This document shows positions 35,215-43,583 of a stretch of 64,000 nucleotides of DNA, piece after piece. The stretch comes from JAABQG01 sp963726365 (GTDB lineage: Bacteria > Pseudomonadota > Gammaproteobacteria > Burkholderiales > Burkholderiaceae_C). The position numbers and the translations under genes were made by a program. The first letter of the stretch is position 1; each line of letters begins with the position of its first letter. The notes under the pieces are model-generated. The model had not been told where the DNA came from and did no database searches. It saw only the letters and a program-made list of their open reading frames with translations. The stretch covers positions 62,001 to 126,000 of the forward strand of contig CAVSCI010000009.1 of NCBI GenBank assembly GCA_963726365.1, given 5' to 3'.

Positions 35215-36263
35215 CAGTTCGAGGGCCAGTAGCAGACGGTTTGCTGCCCCGCGCTGGCGTCGGACACCGAGGGCGAGAAGCCACGCGCCCGGCTCAACCG
35301 GAAAGCGGCCTGGGCGTCCTTGGTGTTGGCGCAACTGCCCACGTAGTCGAGCGTGGCGATCCAGAACGGGCGCCCGCCCGGCTTGAGGTTCATCTCCGAC
35401 CACTTCACCAGTTCCGCTTCAGCTGTTCTGTCCAGTGCGGGCTTGAAAACCTCCTCATGGGCAATGCCGTCAAGCAGGCTGGGGAAGGCCACGGTGCCCG
35501 ACGCGCCGGTGGCCTTGCCCAGGCGCGTCTTGTCGCTGGTGGCGTTCTGCATGACGAACAACAGGCCGGGGTACTTGTCGCGCAGTCGGGCGATCAGGTC
35601 CAGCCCGCCCTGGCTGCAGGCGGCATCGCACGGGCCGTTGTTGGTGCGGGTGCCATGCTCGACGATTTCGAGGTTGTCGAAGTAGAAACCGTCGATGCCC
35701 TGGGCGACCAGGCGCGGCGCCACGTGGTTGACGATCAGGTGCTGGTAGTCCGCGTTGGCGACGTTCATCCAGACCTCGTTCGCGTAGCCGGCATAGCGGC
35801 CCAGTTGGGCAGACTTGTTGGCCGCGCATGAAACAAAACCAGCGGGTACCTTGTTCCAGTAACTGCGAAAGCTTTCGCAGGAACCCAGGTTGAAATAGCT
35901 CAGCACCTTGTTCTGCCCGCCATTTTGCAGTTGCTTGATCTGCGCGGGGGAGAAGTTACCGATGTCCGGATCGGCATCGATGTCAAAGATGCGGAACGAG
36001 GAGGCCATCCTGACCAGATCCACCTTGCTGGCCGATCCGTAAAACGAGGTCCAAGGCCCCGCCACCGCAAAACCCCGGCCGCCTGGGGTGGTGGGCGTGC
36101 TGTCGGTCGGCGGCGTCACCGTGAGGGCCGATCCGCCAAAAGGGCCGCCACCGAAGGCTGGGAGTGAGCAGGCCAGCGCAAGACCGAGTGCCACGGCATG
36201 GTTGCTAAAGCGGCGCCAGTTCGGAGCGTGGCTGACGCGGCGGGCTCGGTGCGCAGAGGACAC
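35211..36263 (-). CDS. Secreted GH114 family endo-alpha-1,4-polygalactosaminidase-like protein
   Basis: A 350-residue exported protein with a basic N-terminus and a hydrophobic segment (about residues 23-38). A Pro/Thr linker precedes a TIM-barrel domain of GH114 type: FRIFDIDADPD, KVLSYFNLGSCE, EVWMNVANADYQ, GIDGFYFDNLE with a conserved Asp, and PFWIATLDYVG. GH114 includes the fungal Ega3, which cuts de-N-acetylated galactosaminogalactan. It converges on the deacetylase genes and probably trims or releases the same polymer. It differs clearly from the PelA-type hydrolase at 15528. Confidence 0.8.
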   Translation of the reverse strand: MSSAHRARRVSHAPNWRRFSNHAVALGLALACSLPAFGGGPFGGSALTVTPPTDSTPTTPGGRGFAVAGPWTSFYGSASKVDLVRMASSFRIFDIDADPDIGNFSPAQIKQLQNGGQNKVLSYFNLGSCESFRSYWNKVPAGFVSCAANKSAQLGRYAGYANEVWMNVANADYQHLIVNHVAPRLVAQGIDGFYFDNLEIVEHGTRTNNGPCDAACSQGGLDLIARLRDKYPGLLFVMQNATSDKTRLGKATGASGTVAFPSLLDGIAHEEVFKPALDRTAEAELVKWSEMNLKPGGRPFWIATLDYVGSCANTKDAQAAFRLSRARGFSPSVSDASAGQQTVCYWPSNW

Positions 36264-36289
36264 AAGGCGATTGCGTGTGCAACGGTGGA

Positions 36290-36766
36290 TCAGTGGTGGT
36301 GCCCGTGCGCGCCGTGGGCGTGCTTGTGGGTGATCTCTTCGGGCGTCGCCGCGCGCACCTCGGTGACCTTCAGGCTGAAGCGCAGTTCCTTTCCAGCCCA
36401 GGGGTGGTTGCCGTCCAGAAACACCGTATCGCCCTTGATCTTCACCACGGTGAAGGGGTGCTCATGGCCGTCGGCGTCTCGGCCCATCAGTTCGCCGCCC
36501 ACCTTCACGCCGGGCGGGAAATCCTTGCGGGCAATGGTCTGCAGCAGGCTGTCGTCTCGCAGGCCGAAGGCGTCGGCGGGCTGAAGTTGCACGGTGGTCT
36601 GGTAGCCCGTCTCCTGGCCGTCCAGCGCGGCCTCGATCTTTGGCAGCGTGTTGCCATAGCCGCCGTGCAGGTAGGCCATGGGTTCCTTGACTTCTTCGAT
36701 CAGTTTGCCCTGGGCGTCAGAGACCTTGTAGCGAAGGGTGACGACCGTGTCTTGTCCGATTTTCAT
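36290..36766 (-). CDS. slyD: SlyD-like FKBP-type peptidyl-prolyl isomerase
   Basis: A 158-residue cytoplasmic PPIase/chaperone. It has the split FKBP domain at both ends (VVTLRYKVSDAQGKLI; LRFSLKVTEVRAAT) and the insert-in-flap region between them. The His-rich tail HKHAHGAHGHHH should bind nickel or other metals, as in SlyD. The start at 36766 is chosen because it gives the canonical MKIGQDTVVTL beginning; an upstream extension would run through a basic, low-complexity stretch. Confidence 0.92.
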   Translation of the reverse strand: MKIGQDTVVTLRYKVSDAQGKLIEEVKEPMAYLHGGYGNTLPKIEAALDGQETGYQTTVQLQPADAFGLRDDSLLQTIARKDFPPGVKVGGELMGRDADGHEHPFTVVKIKGDTVFLDGNHPWAGKELRFSLKVTEVRAATPEEITHKHAHGAHGHHH

Positions 36767-36842
36767 GGCGTTTTCCTGGTGCGATTTTGTCGATTGCCGG
36801 TGATTTTCGCTGAAGCGGACAGACCCGCCATGGGAAAAAGAG

Positions 36843-36870
36843 AAAGGGCCCGACGGGCCCTTTTCAAATC
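36843..36870 (-). terminator. Rho-independent terminator
   Basis: A perfect nine-base stem (AAAGGGCCC 36843-36851 and GGGCCCTTT 36855-36863) with a three-base loop. On the minus strand it is followed by a pyrimidine/T-rich run. It lies between the slyD-like gene and the membrane protein gene and would end transcripts coming from the latter. Confidence 0.8.
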
Positions 36871-36901
36871 GGTTCCGGCTTGGCCAGCGGCGCAATCCGG
36901 G

Positions 36902-37615
36902 CTACTTCGGCTCTTTGTCCTTGTGCGGCGCATTCGCGTCGAAGGCGGCCTGCATCTGGCGCAGCTTGAGCACCCCGTAGAACACAGTGAGGGCCATGGC
37001 GATGACCAGGACGCTGACCAGCGTCTTCTCAAGCTCGAACTGGCCAGCCCGGTTGGCCCAGGTGCTGCCCAGGATCAAGCCGAGGATGCCGAGGTTGATG
37101 GCCCAGTTCACCGGTTTCGGGACGACATAGTGCAGCGTGCCGAAACCGGCAAGCTGGTACAGCATGAAGGGCAGGATCGCGACCGCCGGCAGCAGCTCGG
37201 TCACGCCCAGGGGGACGGCCACGGCGCCGGCCACGGTGCTGTGCAGCAGCTTGCTGTTGGCCAGTTCATGGAACAGCCCCGGAACCGCGCACAGGATCGG
37301 CACCGCGCAAAGCAACTCAAGCACCAGCCCGCCGCTCCAGGCGGCGACGCGGGACGAATGGTCGGCACCGGCCGCCTCGGATTGCGTGCCGATGAACAGG
37401 CCGGCGACGATGGCCGCCGTGCTGGCCAGCATCAGAAGTTCGACCGTGATGCCAAAGCCCGTCGGCTCGCCCACTTTGAGCAGCAGCAAGGCCAGGAAAC
37501 CCGGGGTATAGACCACCACGCGTGTCAACTTCGCCCAGACGCGCACATCGCGCTCAGGGGGCATGACCGGCAATGGGAGTCCGTCAGTTCCGATGGTGGG
37601 TCTTTCTTTCGACAT
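36902..37615 (-). CDS. Hypothetical polytopic membrane protein
   Basis: A 237-residue protein of a family I do not recognise, with about six transmembrane segments between residues 30 and 220 (for example VVVYTPGFLALLLLKV, ELLMLASTAAIVAGLFIG, TLVSVLVIAMALTVFYGVL). The N-terminus has a Pro-rich cytoplasmic stretch and the C-terminus a charged tail. No transport or enzyme motif is visible. A terminator follows it. Confidence 0.65.
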   Translation of the reverse strand: MSKERPTIGTDGLPLPVMPPERDVRVWAKLTRVVVYTPGFLALLLLKVGEPTGFGITVELLMLASTAAIVAGLFIGTQSEAAGADHSSRVAAWSGGLVLELLCAVPILCAVPGLFHELANSKLLHSTVAGAVAVPLGVTELLPAVAILPFMLYQLAGFGTLHYVVPKPVNWAINLGILGLILGSTWANRAGQFELEKTLVSVLVIAMALTVFYGVLKLRQMQAAFDANAPHKDKEPK

Positions 37616-37634
37616 GTCAGTTCCTCAGATCAGG

Positions 37635-37862
37635 TTAATCAACTGAATTGGCAAAAATCTTACCGTACCACAGGCCGACCTTCTGAATACTGCGTTCGCC
37701 CGACATCGTTTCAGGGGATCCGAAGTGTGCGGATTTGGGTGCGGGCAGCGCCTCGGCCAGTGCGGTTTCGACAACTGCGCCGGTGGTGGCGACGCCGGCA
37801 TCCAGTACTGGGGCCGAGGCCGTCGTCGACGCAGGCATCGGCAGCAGGGATCGTCCAGTCAT
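37635..37862 (-). CDS. Possible small protein in a 337-base gap
   Basis: The gap 37616-37952 has one open frame of 75 residues from the ATG at 37862 (TTG at 37877 would add five). It is Ala/Ser/Thr-rich and ends KVGLWYGKIFANSVD. No good ribosome site precedes it and no family is recognised. It may be a leader peptide, a small gene or non-coding; nothing else is visible in this gap. Confidence 0.2.
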   Translation of the reverse strand: MTGRSLLPMPASTTASAPVLDAGVATTGAVVETALAEALPAPKSAHFGSPETMSGERSIQKVGLWYGKIFANSVD

Positions 37863-37952
37863 GTTTGGATGGCTCAAAAGCTGGTGAGGCGCCAGGAGGT
37901 GTGCAGCATCATAGCGGCGCGCGGAAGAGTCGACGCAAGGAGACGAGCCACT

Positions 37953-40305
37953 TCAGCGGTTTTCAAGCCGGTTGTAGTCAAACAGGCCGGCTTCGAGCGG
38001 CGCCCATTGTGCATAGGCGTGGATCATCGCGTCGCTGGCCGTCCAGAATACGGGGTCGGTGCGCCGGATCACGAAGCGGTCTGCCAGCGCGCGATAGTCT
38101 TTCTCTGATGCGAGCTTGCTGATGACGGCCGAGAGCGCAGGCAGTTCCGCCGGCGTCGTCCGGAAGATCGCATTGGGGTAGGCGCCGATGAAGCCAGGCA
38201 CCACCGTCAGCGTGTTCTCGGCGGGCAGTAGTTCGGATTTTTCCTTCAACAGGTGCGTCACGTTGCTGTGCGCGGTATTGCGCAGCAGGCTGAAGTACAA
38301 CGGCGCTCGCGCGGGATCGTCGACGCGCAGCACCACTGCCTCGGGTAGCCACGCCAGGCTGGCGCCCCGGACCGCCGCCAGTTGCTGCAGCTTCTGCCGC
38401 AATGCGGCGTCCGGCACGCTGGCCAGGTCGAAGCGCGGCCCCAGCACGGGGCGCAGATGCTGGCCCAGCAGTCCATAGAGCTCGCGTTGGGGGTCGTTGC
38501 TGCGATAGGCGATGCCGGTGTCGGCCTCCAGCGGGTTTTTGGCGCCGCCGATGTAGGACTTGACGTCCGCGCTGGCGCCCCGGTACCAGCGGTCGCGAAT
38601 GGCCGTGCGCGACGCCTTGGGCAGCAGGGTCAGGAAGTTGGCCTCGCCCTCCATGCGCATGAAGTCCATGTACAGGCGGCTGTTGAGCTGGTGACCGATG
38701 TTGCCGTAGGGGTCGTAGCCAGCGACCAGCAGGTAATAGATGCGCTCGAACAGCGGGTAGCCCAGCACCCAGGCGGTCTCGGGGGCTTCGCCGACCAGAC
38801 CCTTGACGACCGAGGCGCTGTCGAAGTGGCGAAACACCGTCAGCGCGGCATTCGGGTTTTGCCCATCGCCATCCCAGATCAGCGACAGGTCGATCTTCTG
38901 AGCGCCGCCAAAGCGCTGGTTGATGAGCCGGCTCTTGACGGCCAGGAAGTCCGTCTCCAGGCGCGCCATTTCGCGCCAGGCGAAGAGTGCTGGCGAATCG
39001 CTGCCATAGTAGGCCGGCAGTCGCGCGTTGCTGGCCTCGCGGGCGCGCAACTCGGCATTGGCCGCATCGGCGCCGACGTCGGGATCGATGAAGAAGACCC
39101 AGAACCGGTCGTGGATGACATCGAGCGCCATCTGGCCCCGGCAGACCGGACCCTTGATGAAGTTCATGATGAAGAACTCGGCCTCGTCGAGCATGAACCG
39201 GTAGCGCGAATCGGCCGGGATGGCGGCAAACGTGACGAAGGGGTTCGACGCCTGCTCGTCGGCATACGAAGGCATCGCCTTGACGGTGTAGGCGGGTGCC
39301 AGGAACCAGCCGCGGAACTTGGCCATGCGCGCCGGCGACAGCAGGTAGGGCATGTGCGTCTTTGCCAGAATCGTCTCGCGTTCCGGCACCAGGCGGTAGT
39401 ACACGCGGGCCACGCCAGGGTCTTCGTACGGGCGCCGGGTGGCGACCGGGATCATCGGCTTGCCGGGCGCGGTGTTCGAGCGGACGATGCGGAAGGACTG
39501 GTGCTGCGCGTCGTCCTCGAACACCAGGTGGCCCAGGAACAGGTGTTCGTACAGGTAGCGGCTCATGAGCTGCTCCTTGAACGAGTCGCCATTGAGGAAC
39601 TGCTCCCAGTCTTTCACCTGGCGCGCCACGTTGGCGGGCAGCGGCGCGGGCGCCTCGTCGGGGGCGCCGGCGGCCAGCCAGCGGGTGATCACGTCGAGCT
39701 CGCGCTGCGTTGAGTCCCGGCAGGCCGTAAGGCATGCCGGCCAGCGGATGATCCCGCTCGTAGGCGTCGTATTCGTCAAGACGCGGGCAGGACTGGGCAC
39801 GGTCCAGTGAAAAATCAAAAGCGTTCGACAACACCTTCTCGTCCGGCAGGGGATGGGCCTTCTTGAGGGCGAGGCTGCGGTACAGCACGCTGGCCGCCAG
39901 GTTGTTCTCGGGCGATGGCGTACGCTCGTTGAGCACCGGGAAAAAGTCCTTCATTCGCCATTGCGACGCCCGTTGGGCATCCACAAACAGGCGCGTGGGC
40001 GGCGCTTCCAGCAGGCGCGTGCCATCGTAGACGACCGCCTTGGTGGCGCCGCGCGTGATGCCCTCCCAGGCACCGAGCTTGAGCTGGCAGGGCGCGTCAT
40101 AGCAGCCGTGGCAGACCACGCAACGGTTCTCCAGCACCGGGCGCACGTCGCGCTGGTAGGACACGCCGCCCGGCGGCGGTGCGGCCGCTTGGTCAAATCG
40201 GGTCGGATCGGCGGGTCCGAAGCGCTGGTCAAGCAGCGAATCCTGGGTCAGCGTGGCACAGCCAGCGACGCAGGCGACAAGAAGGGCAAGGCTGGTACTG
40301 CGCAT
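37953..40305 (-). CDS. cti: Fatty acid cis/trans isomerase, periplasmic c-type haem lipoprotein, frameshifted
   Basis: Cti converts cis- to trans-unsaturated fatty acids in membrane lipids to stiffen the membrane under solvent or heat stress. The N-terminus has the lipobox VAGC, and the haem site CVVCH is followed by GCYDAPCQLK as in Cti. A second frame carries the long C-terminal part (LYEHLFLGHLVFEDD, MPYLLSPARMAKFRGWFL, GYDPYGNIGHQLNSRLYMDFMR). The frame changes once near 39710-39711, where one extra base separates GLPGL from TQRELDVI. Restored length is about 783 residues, near the family norm. It lies next to the lipid regulator and desaturase. Confidence 0.9.
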
Positions 40306-40394
40306 GTCGGCGATCGGCGAAAACAGGGGTGAAAATCATCATACCCGAGGGGTCGCGGCGACAAGGCCAGGCGCCATGAAGGCGGCGCAGGCGC

Positions 40395-41075
40395 TCAAGT
40401 CCGCGGCGCCGGACGCGTCGCTTCCTCGCGCCAGCAGGCGGCGCCGAGCAGCACGAGCCGCATCTGCTGCACGAAGTTCTCGGTCATTTCGGCCTCCAGC
40501 AAGGGCTGGTCTGGCGGCAGGTCAAGGATCTCGGGCGCGACCGCGAGCATGGTGTTGACGATCAGCCCGCAGATCATCTGCAGCGAGGCGGTGGACAGAT
40601 CCTTGTAGAGGCCCAGCAGGCGGAAGTCCTGCGCCATTTCGTGCGTGAAATGCGCCACGTCGTTGCGGATCGCCATGCGCAGAATCCGGCTGCCGCCCGA
40701 GCGCTCGCTGGAGATGAAGAGGAACAGCAGGCGGTTTTGCTTCACGTACTGGTGATACACCTGCACCGAGCGGCGCACCATTTCGCCCTGTGTCACGCCG
40801 GCCTGGCGCGCCTCCCGCAGCAGGCGCCGCAGGGTGATGCCCACCTCCTCGACCAGTGCCAGGCCCAGTTCGTCGGTGTTGCGGAAGTGCCGGTAGAAGG
40901 CGTTGGGCACCATGCCCGCCTCGCGCGCGATTTCGCGGATACCCAGGCTGGTGAAGCTGCGCCCCTCGCCCATCAGGGACAACGCGGCCTGCAAGAGGCT
41001 GGCGCGCGTCAGGTCCTTGCGTTCGCTGCGGGTCAAAGCGTCGGCGCGCCGTGCGGAGGGTGTGGAAAGTGTCAT
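40395..41075 (-). CDS. TetR family regulator of the FabR/DesT type
   Basis: A 226-residue TetR-type repressor. The DNA-binding helix-turn-helix (SLGIREIAREAGMVPNAFYRHFRNTDELG) is near the N-terminus. The VYHQYVKQNRLLFLFISSERSGGSRILR stretch is typical of FabR/DesT, which sense the ratio of unsaturated to saturated acyl-CoA and control desaturase or fabA/fabB genes. The start at 41075 leaves a short upstream region; an in-frame extension would cover a likely operator. It is divergent from the reductase-desaturase operon. Confidence 0.88.
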   Translation of the reverse strand: MTLSTPSARRADALTRSERKDLTRASLLQAALSLMGEGRSFTSLGIREIAREAGMVPNAFYRHFRNTDELGLALVEEVGITLRRLLREARQAGVTQGEMVRRSVQVYHQYVKQNRLLFLFISSERSGGSRILRMAIRNDVAHFTHEMAQDFRLLGLYKDLSTASLQMICGLIVNTMLAVAPEILDLPPDQPLLEAEMTENFVQQMRLVLLGAACWREEATRPAPRT

Positions 41076-41089
41076 GCAGGCATCATAAG

Positions 41090-41105
41090 GTGTACAGGCG
41101 TATCT
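41090..41105. promoter_or_regulatory. Possible second, imperfect regulator site
   Basis: GTGTACAGGCGTATCT resembles the operator at 41198-41213 at 10 of 16 positions. It lies 15 to 30 bases upstream of the regulator's start codon and could allow autoregulation. The match is weak on the right side. Confidence 0.3.
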
Positions 41106-41187
41106 GATCAAGGCATTCGAATATCGGAGAAAAACCAACGTCTTAAATCAAAAAATTGGTTTTTTCCTCTAATTTGAGAAATATTAG

Positions 41188-41216
41188 TTTACTTTCAGTG
41201 TACGAACGTACACAAT
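41188..41216 (+). promoter_or_regulatory. Desaturase operon promoter with embedded palindromic operator
   Basis: TTTACT (41188-41193) and CACAAT (41211-41216) lie 17 bases apart and fit a sigma-70 promoter at four of six positions each. The palindrome GTGTACGAACGTACAC (41198-41213) has seven-base perfect arms and occupies most of the spacer. A repressor bound there would block RNA polymerase. The divergent FabR/DesT-type protein is the obvious candidate. Confidence 0.6.
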
Positions 41217-41255
41217 AAAGCCATCGACATTTTCCATACGAATCAGGAGTCCCCC

Positions 41256-42386
41256 ATGACTGTTTCAGACCACACCAGCCAACAACGCAGCTGGGCCGAA
41301 ACGCTTTCCGCGCCCCTGCGCACGGCCTTCCAGCACCCTTGGGTGGAGGGCATCGTGCGTCTTGGCGCCGTGGAAGACACCCTGCGTGCCGTGCACCCCA
41401 TGCTGTCCATCACCGAGGCCCGGGCCAGGGTTGTGCGCATCGTGGACGAGACGGCGGACACCAAGACCTTCGTGCTGCAACCCAACGCCCTGTGGCAGGG
41501 CCGGCGAAGCGCGCGGGCCGGCCAGTTTGTGCAGCTGCGCCTGGAAATCGACGGGCGCCGGGTCGAGCGCATCTACAGCCTGTCGTCGCGTCCCGGCGCC
41601 CGCCTGATCACGATCACCGTCAAGCGTCAGGCCGGCGGGCTGGTCTCTGAGTATCTGCACGAACAGGTCAAGGTGGGCGATGTGCTGACGCTCAGCCAGC
41701 CCGACGGCGACTTTGTCTTGTCCGATCCCTTGCCTGAAAAAATCCTGCTGCTCAGCGCCGGCAGTGGCATCACGCCGGTCATGGCCATGCTGCGCGATCT
41801 GCAGGCCCGCAGGTACCCGGGTGACGTGGTGTTCCTGCATGTCTGTCGCAAGCCGGACGCACTGATCTTCGCGAAGGACCTGCGAGAGATCGAAGAAGAT
41901 TTCCCCGAACTCTCGCTGTTGATTCACTTTGACGATAAGGCCGGGCCGTTCACAACTGAAAGTCTGCAATTCGCCGTACCGGACCTGGCTGAACGCAGCA
42001 CCTGGATGTGCGGCCCCGTCGGCTTCATGGACCTGGTGCACCGCCATTGGCACGCGAGCGCCCTGAAAGCGCCGCTGCACAGCGAGCGCTTCGTGGCCAT
42101 TCCCATGTTGCCCACGAGTTCGCCCGGCACGCCGGTGACCGTGATGCTGGCAACCAGTGGAAAGCACTTTGTGACCCAGGGCAATGATCCGCTGCTGGTC
42201 CAGGCCGAGAAGGCGGGACTGACACCCAAACACGGTTGCCGCATCGGCATCTGCCGGTCGTGCCAGTGCACCAAGCAAAGCGGCACGGTCGAGAACCTGC
42301 AGACCGGCGAGATCTCAGACACGCCCAACGAGGCGATCCGGCTGTGCATCTCGGTGGCGCGCTCGGACCTGTCGCTCGATCTCTGA
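41256..42386 (+). CDS. Ferredoxin-NAD(P)H reductase with C-terminal 2Fe-2S domain (desaturase electron donor)
   Basis: A 376-residue flavin/iron-sulfur reductase. The FAD domain has RIYSLSS, the NAD domain has LLLSAGSGITPVMAML, and the C-terminal plant-type ferredoxin domain has CRIGICRSC plus a later Cys in RLCIS. This layout matches DesC-type partners that feed electrons to acyl desaturases. AGGAG precedes the ATG. It is 41 bases upstream of the desaturase gene, in the same operon. Confidence 0.9.
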   Translation: MTVSDHTSQQRSWAETLSAPLRTAFQHPWVEGIVRLGAVEDTLRAVHPMLSITEARARVVRIVDETADTKTFVLQPNALWQGRRSARAGQFVQLRLEIDGRRVERIYSLSSRPGARLITITVKRQAGGLVSEYLHEQVKVGDVLTLSQPDGDFVLSDPLPEKILLLSAGSGITPVMAMLRDLQARRYPGDVVFLHVCRKPDALIFAKDLREIEEDFPELSLLIHFDDKAGPFTTESLQFAVPDLAERSTWMCGPVGFMDLVHRHWHASALKAPLHSERFVAIPMLPTSSPGTPVTVMLATSGKHFVTQGNDPLLVQAEKAGLTPKHGCRIGICRSCQCTKQSGTVENLQTGEISDTPNEAIRLCISVARSDLSLDL

Positions 42387-42427
42387 GCCCTGCCGAAAGT
42401 TGCCCCCCTAACCCCGCGGAGTCCCCC

Positions 42428-43513
42428 ATGAGTTTTGCCCAGCCAACCCCTCTGACGCGTGACCAGATCGACGCCTTCGAGCGCGAAGTCAACGCCATCC
42501 GCGACAGCGTGATGACGAATCTCGGCCAGAGCGATGTCGATCACATCCGCCGGATGATCCGGATCTGCCGCGCCAGCGAAATCGGCGGGCGCGCGCTGCT
42601 GCATTTCGGCATCGGTCCGCTCAGCTGGGTGGCAGGCGTCATGGCGCTGGCCAATGCCAAGATCCTGGACAACATGGAGATTGGCCACAACGTCATGCAT
42701 GGCCAGTACGACTGGACCGGCGATCCGGCGCTGAACTCGCAGAAGTTCGAATGGGACATCGCCTGTGATGGTGAACAATGGCGGCATTCGCACAATGTCA
42801 CGCATCACACCTACACCAACATCCTGGGCAAGGACCGGGACTTGGGCTACTCGCTGCTGCGCATGACCGAAGCGCAACGGTGGAAGCCACGTCACTGGTT
42901 GCAGCCGCTGGCCAATCTGATGCTGGCCATGGGGTTCCAGTACGGCGTGGGCTCCCACGACCTCGAAATCGGCAAGTACACCCATGGCGCCATGCCCAAG
43001 CCCGAGTTCAAGGCGCGTCTGAACCGCTTCCTGAGCAAGACCGGCAAGCAGTGGTTCAAGGACTATCTGCTTTTTCCGGCGCTGGCCCTGTGGAGCGCTC
43101 CGCGCGTGCTGGCCGGCAACTTCGCGGCCAACCTGATCCGCAACCTGTGGACCTACGTGATCATCTTCTGCGGGCATTTCACCGAAGGCGTGGCCATCTA
43201 CCGCGAGGAGGACACGCGCAACGAGACGCGCGGCGACTGGTACCTGCGCCAGCTTTCAGGCTCCAGCAACCTGAGTGGCGGGCGCATCTTTCACATCATG
43301 AGCGGCCACCTGAGCCACCAGATCGAGCACCATCTGTTTCCCGACATGCCCGCGCACCGCTATCCGGAAGTCGCGCCGAAGATCCAGGCGCTGTGCGAGA
43401 AGTACGGCCTGTTCTACAACACCGGCAGTCTGTTCAAGCAGTACCTGACCGTGATGAAACGCATCCTGACGCATACCCTGCCGCCGCGTCGCATCGCACC
43501 GGCGCCCGTGTGA
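42428..43513 (+). CDS. Membrane fatty acid (acyl-CoA) desaturase
   Basis: A 361-residue integral-membrane di-iron desaturase. The three histidine boxes are present: HNVMH, HSHNVTHH and HQIEHH. The last box with a Gln is shared with several front-end and acyl-CoA desaturase types. Hydrophobic segments lie between the boxes. Electrons should come from the reductase encoded just upstream. The start at 42428 follows a GCGGAG element. Expression is probably controlled by the FabR/DesT-type repressor. Confidence 0.9.
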   Translation: MSFAQPTPLTRDQIDAFEREVNAIRDSVMTNLGQSDVDHIRRMIRICRASEIGGRALLHFGIGPLSWVAGVMALANAKILDNMEIGHNVMHGQYDWTGDPALNSQKFEWDIACDGEQWRHSHNVTHHTYTNILGKDRDLGYSLLRMTEAQRWKPRHWLQPLANLMLAMGFQYGVGSHDLEIGKYTHGAMPKPEFKARLNRFLSKTGKQWFKDYLLFPALALWSAPRVLAGNFAANLIRNLWTYVIIFCGHFTEGVAIYREEDTRNETRGDWYLRQLSGSSNLSGGRIFHIMSGHLSHQIEHHLFPDMPAHRYPEVAPKIQALCEKYGLFYNTGSLFKQYLTVMKRILTHTLPPRRIAPAPV

Positions 43514-43583
43514 CGTCGCACGGCATTCCACCGCCAACCCGTCTTTCTTCCCCGCAATCCCAACCCCAATGAATGGAGACATC

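Noticed and set aside
37978..39700. Continuation of the first cti frame beyond the frameshift
   Set aside because: After the break at 39710 the frame encodes Arg/Pro-rich sequence, while the other frame continues the isomerase family sequence.
38382..39713. Forward open frame of about 440 codons
   Set aside because: Antisense to cti, whose motifs are clear; no motifs in the forward product.
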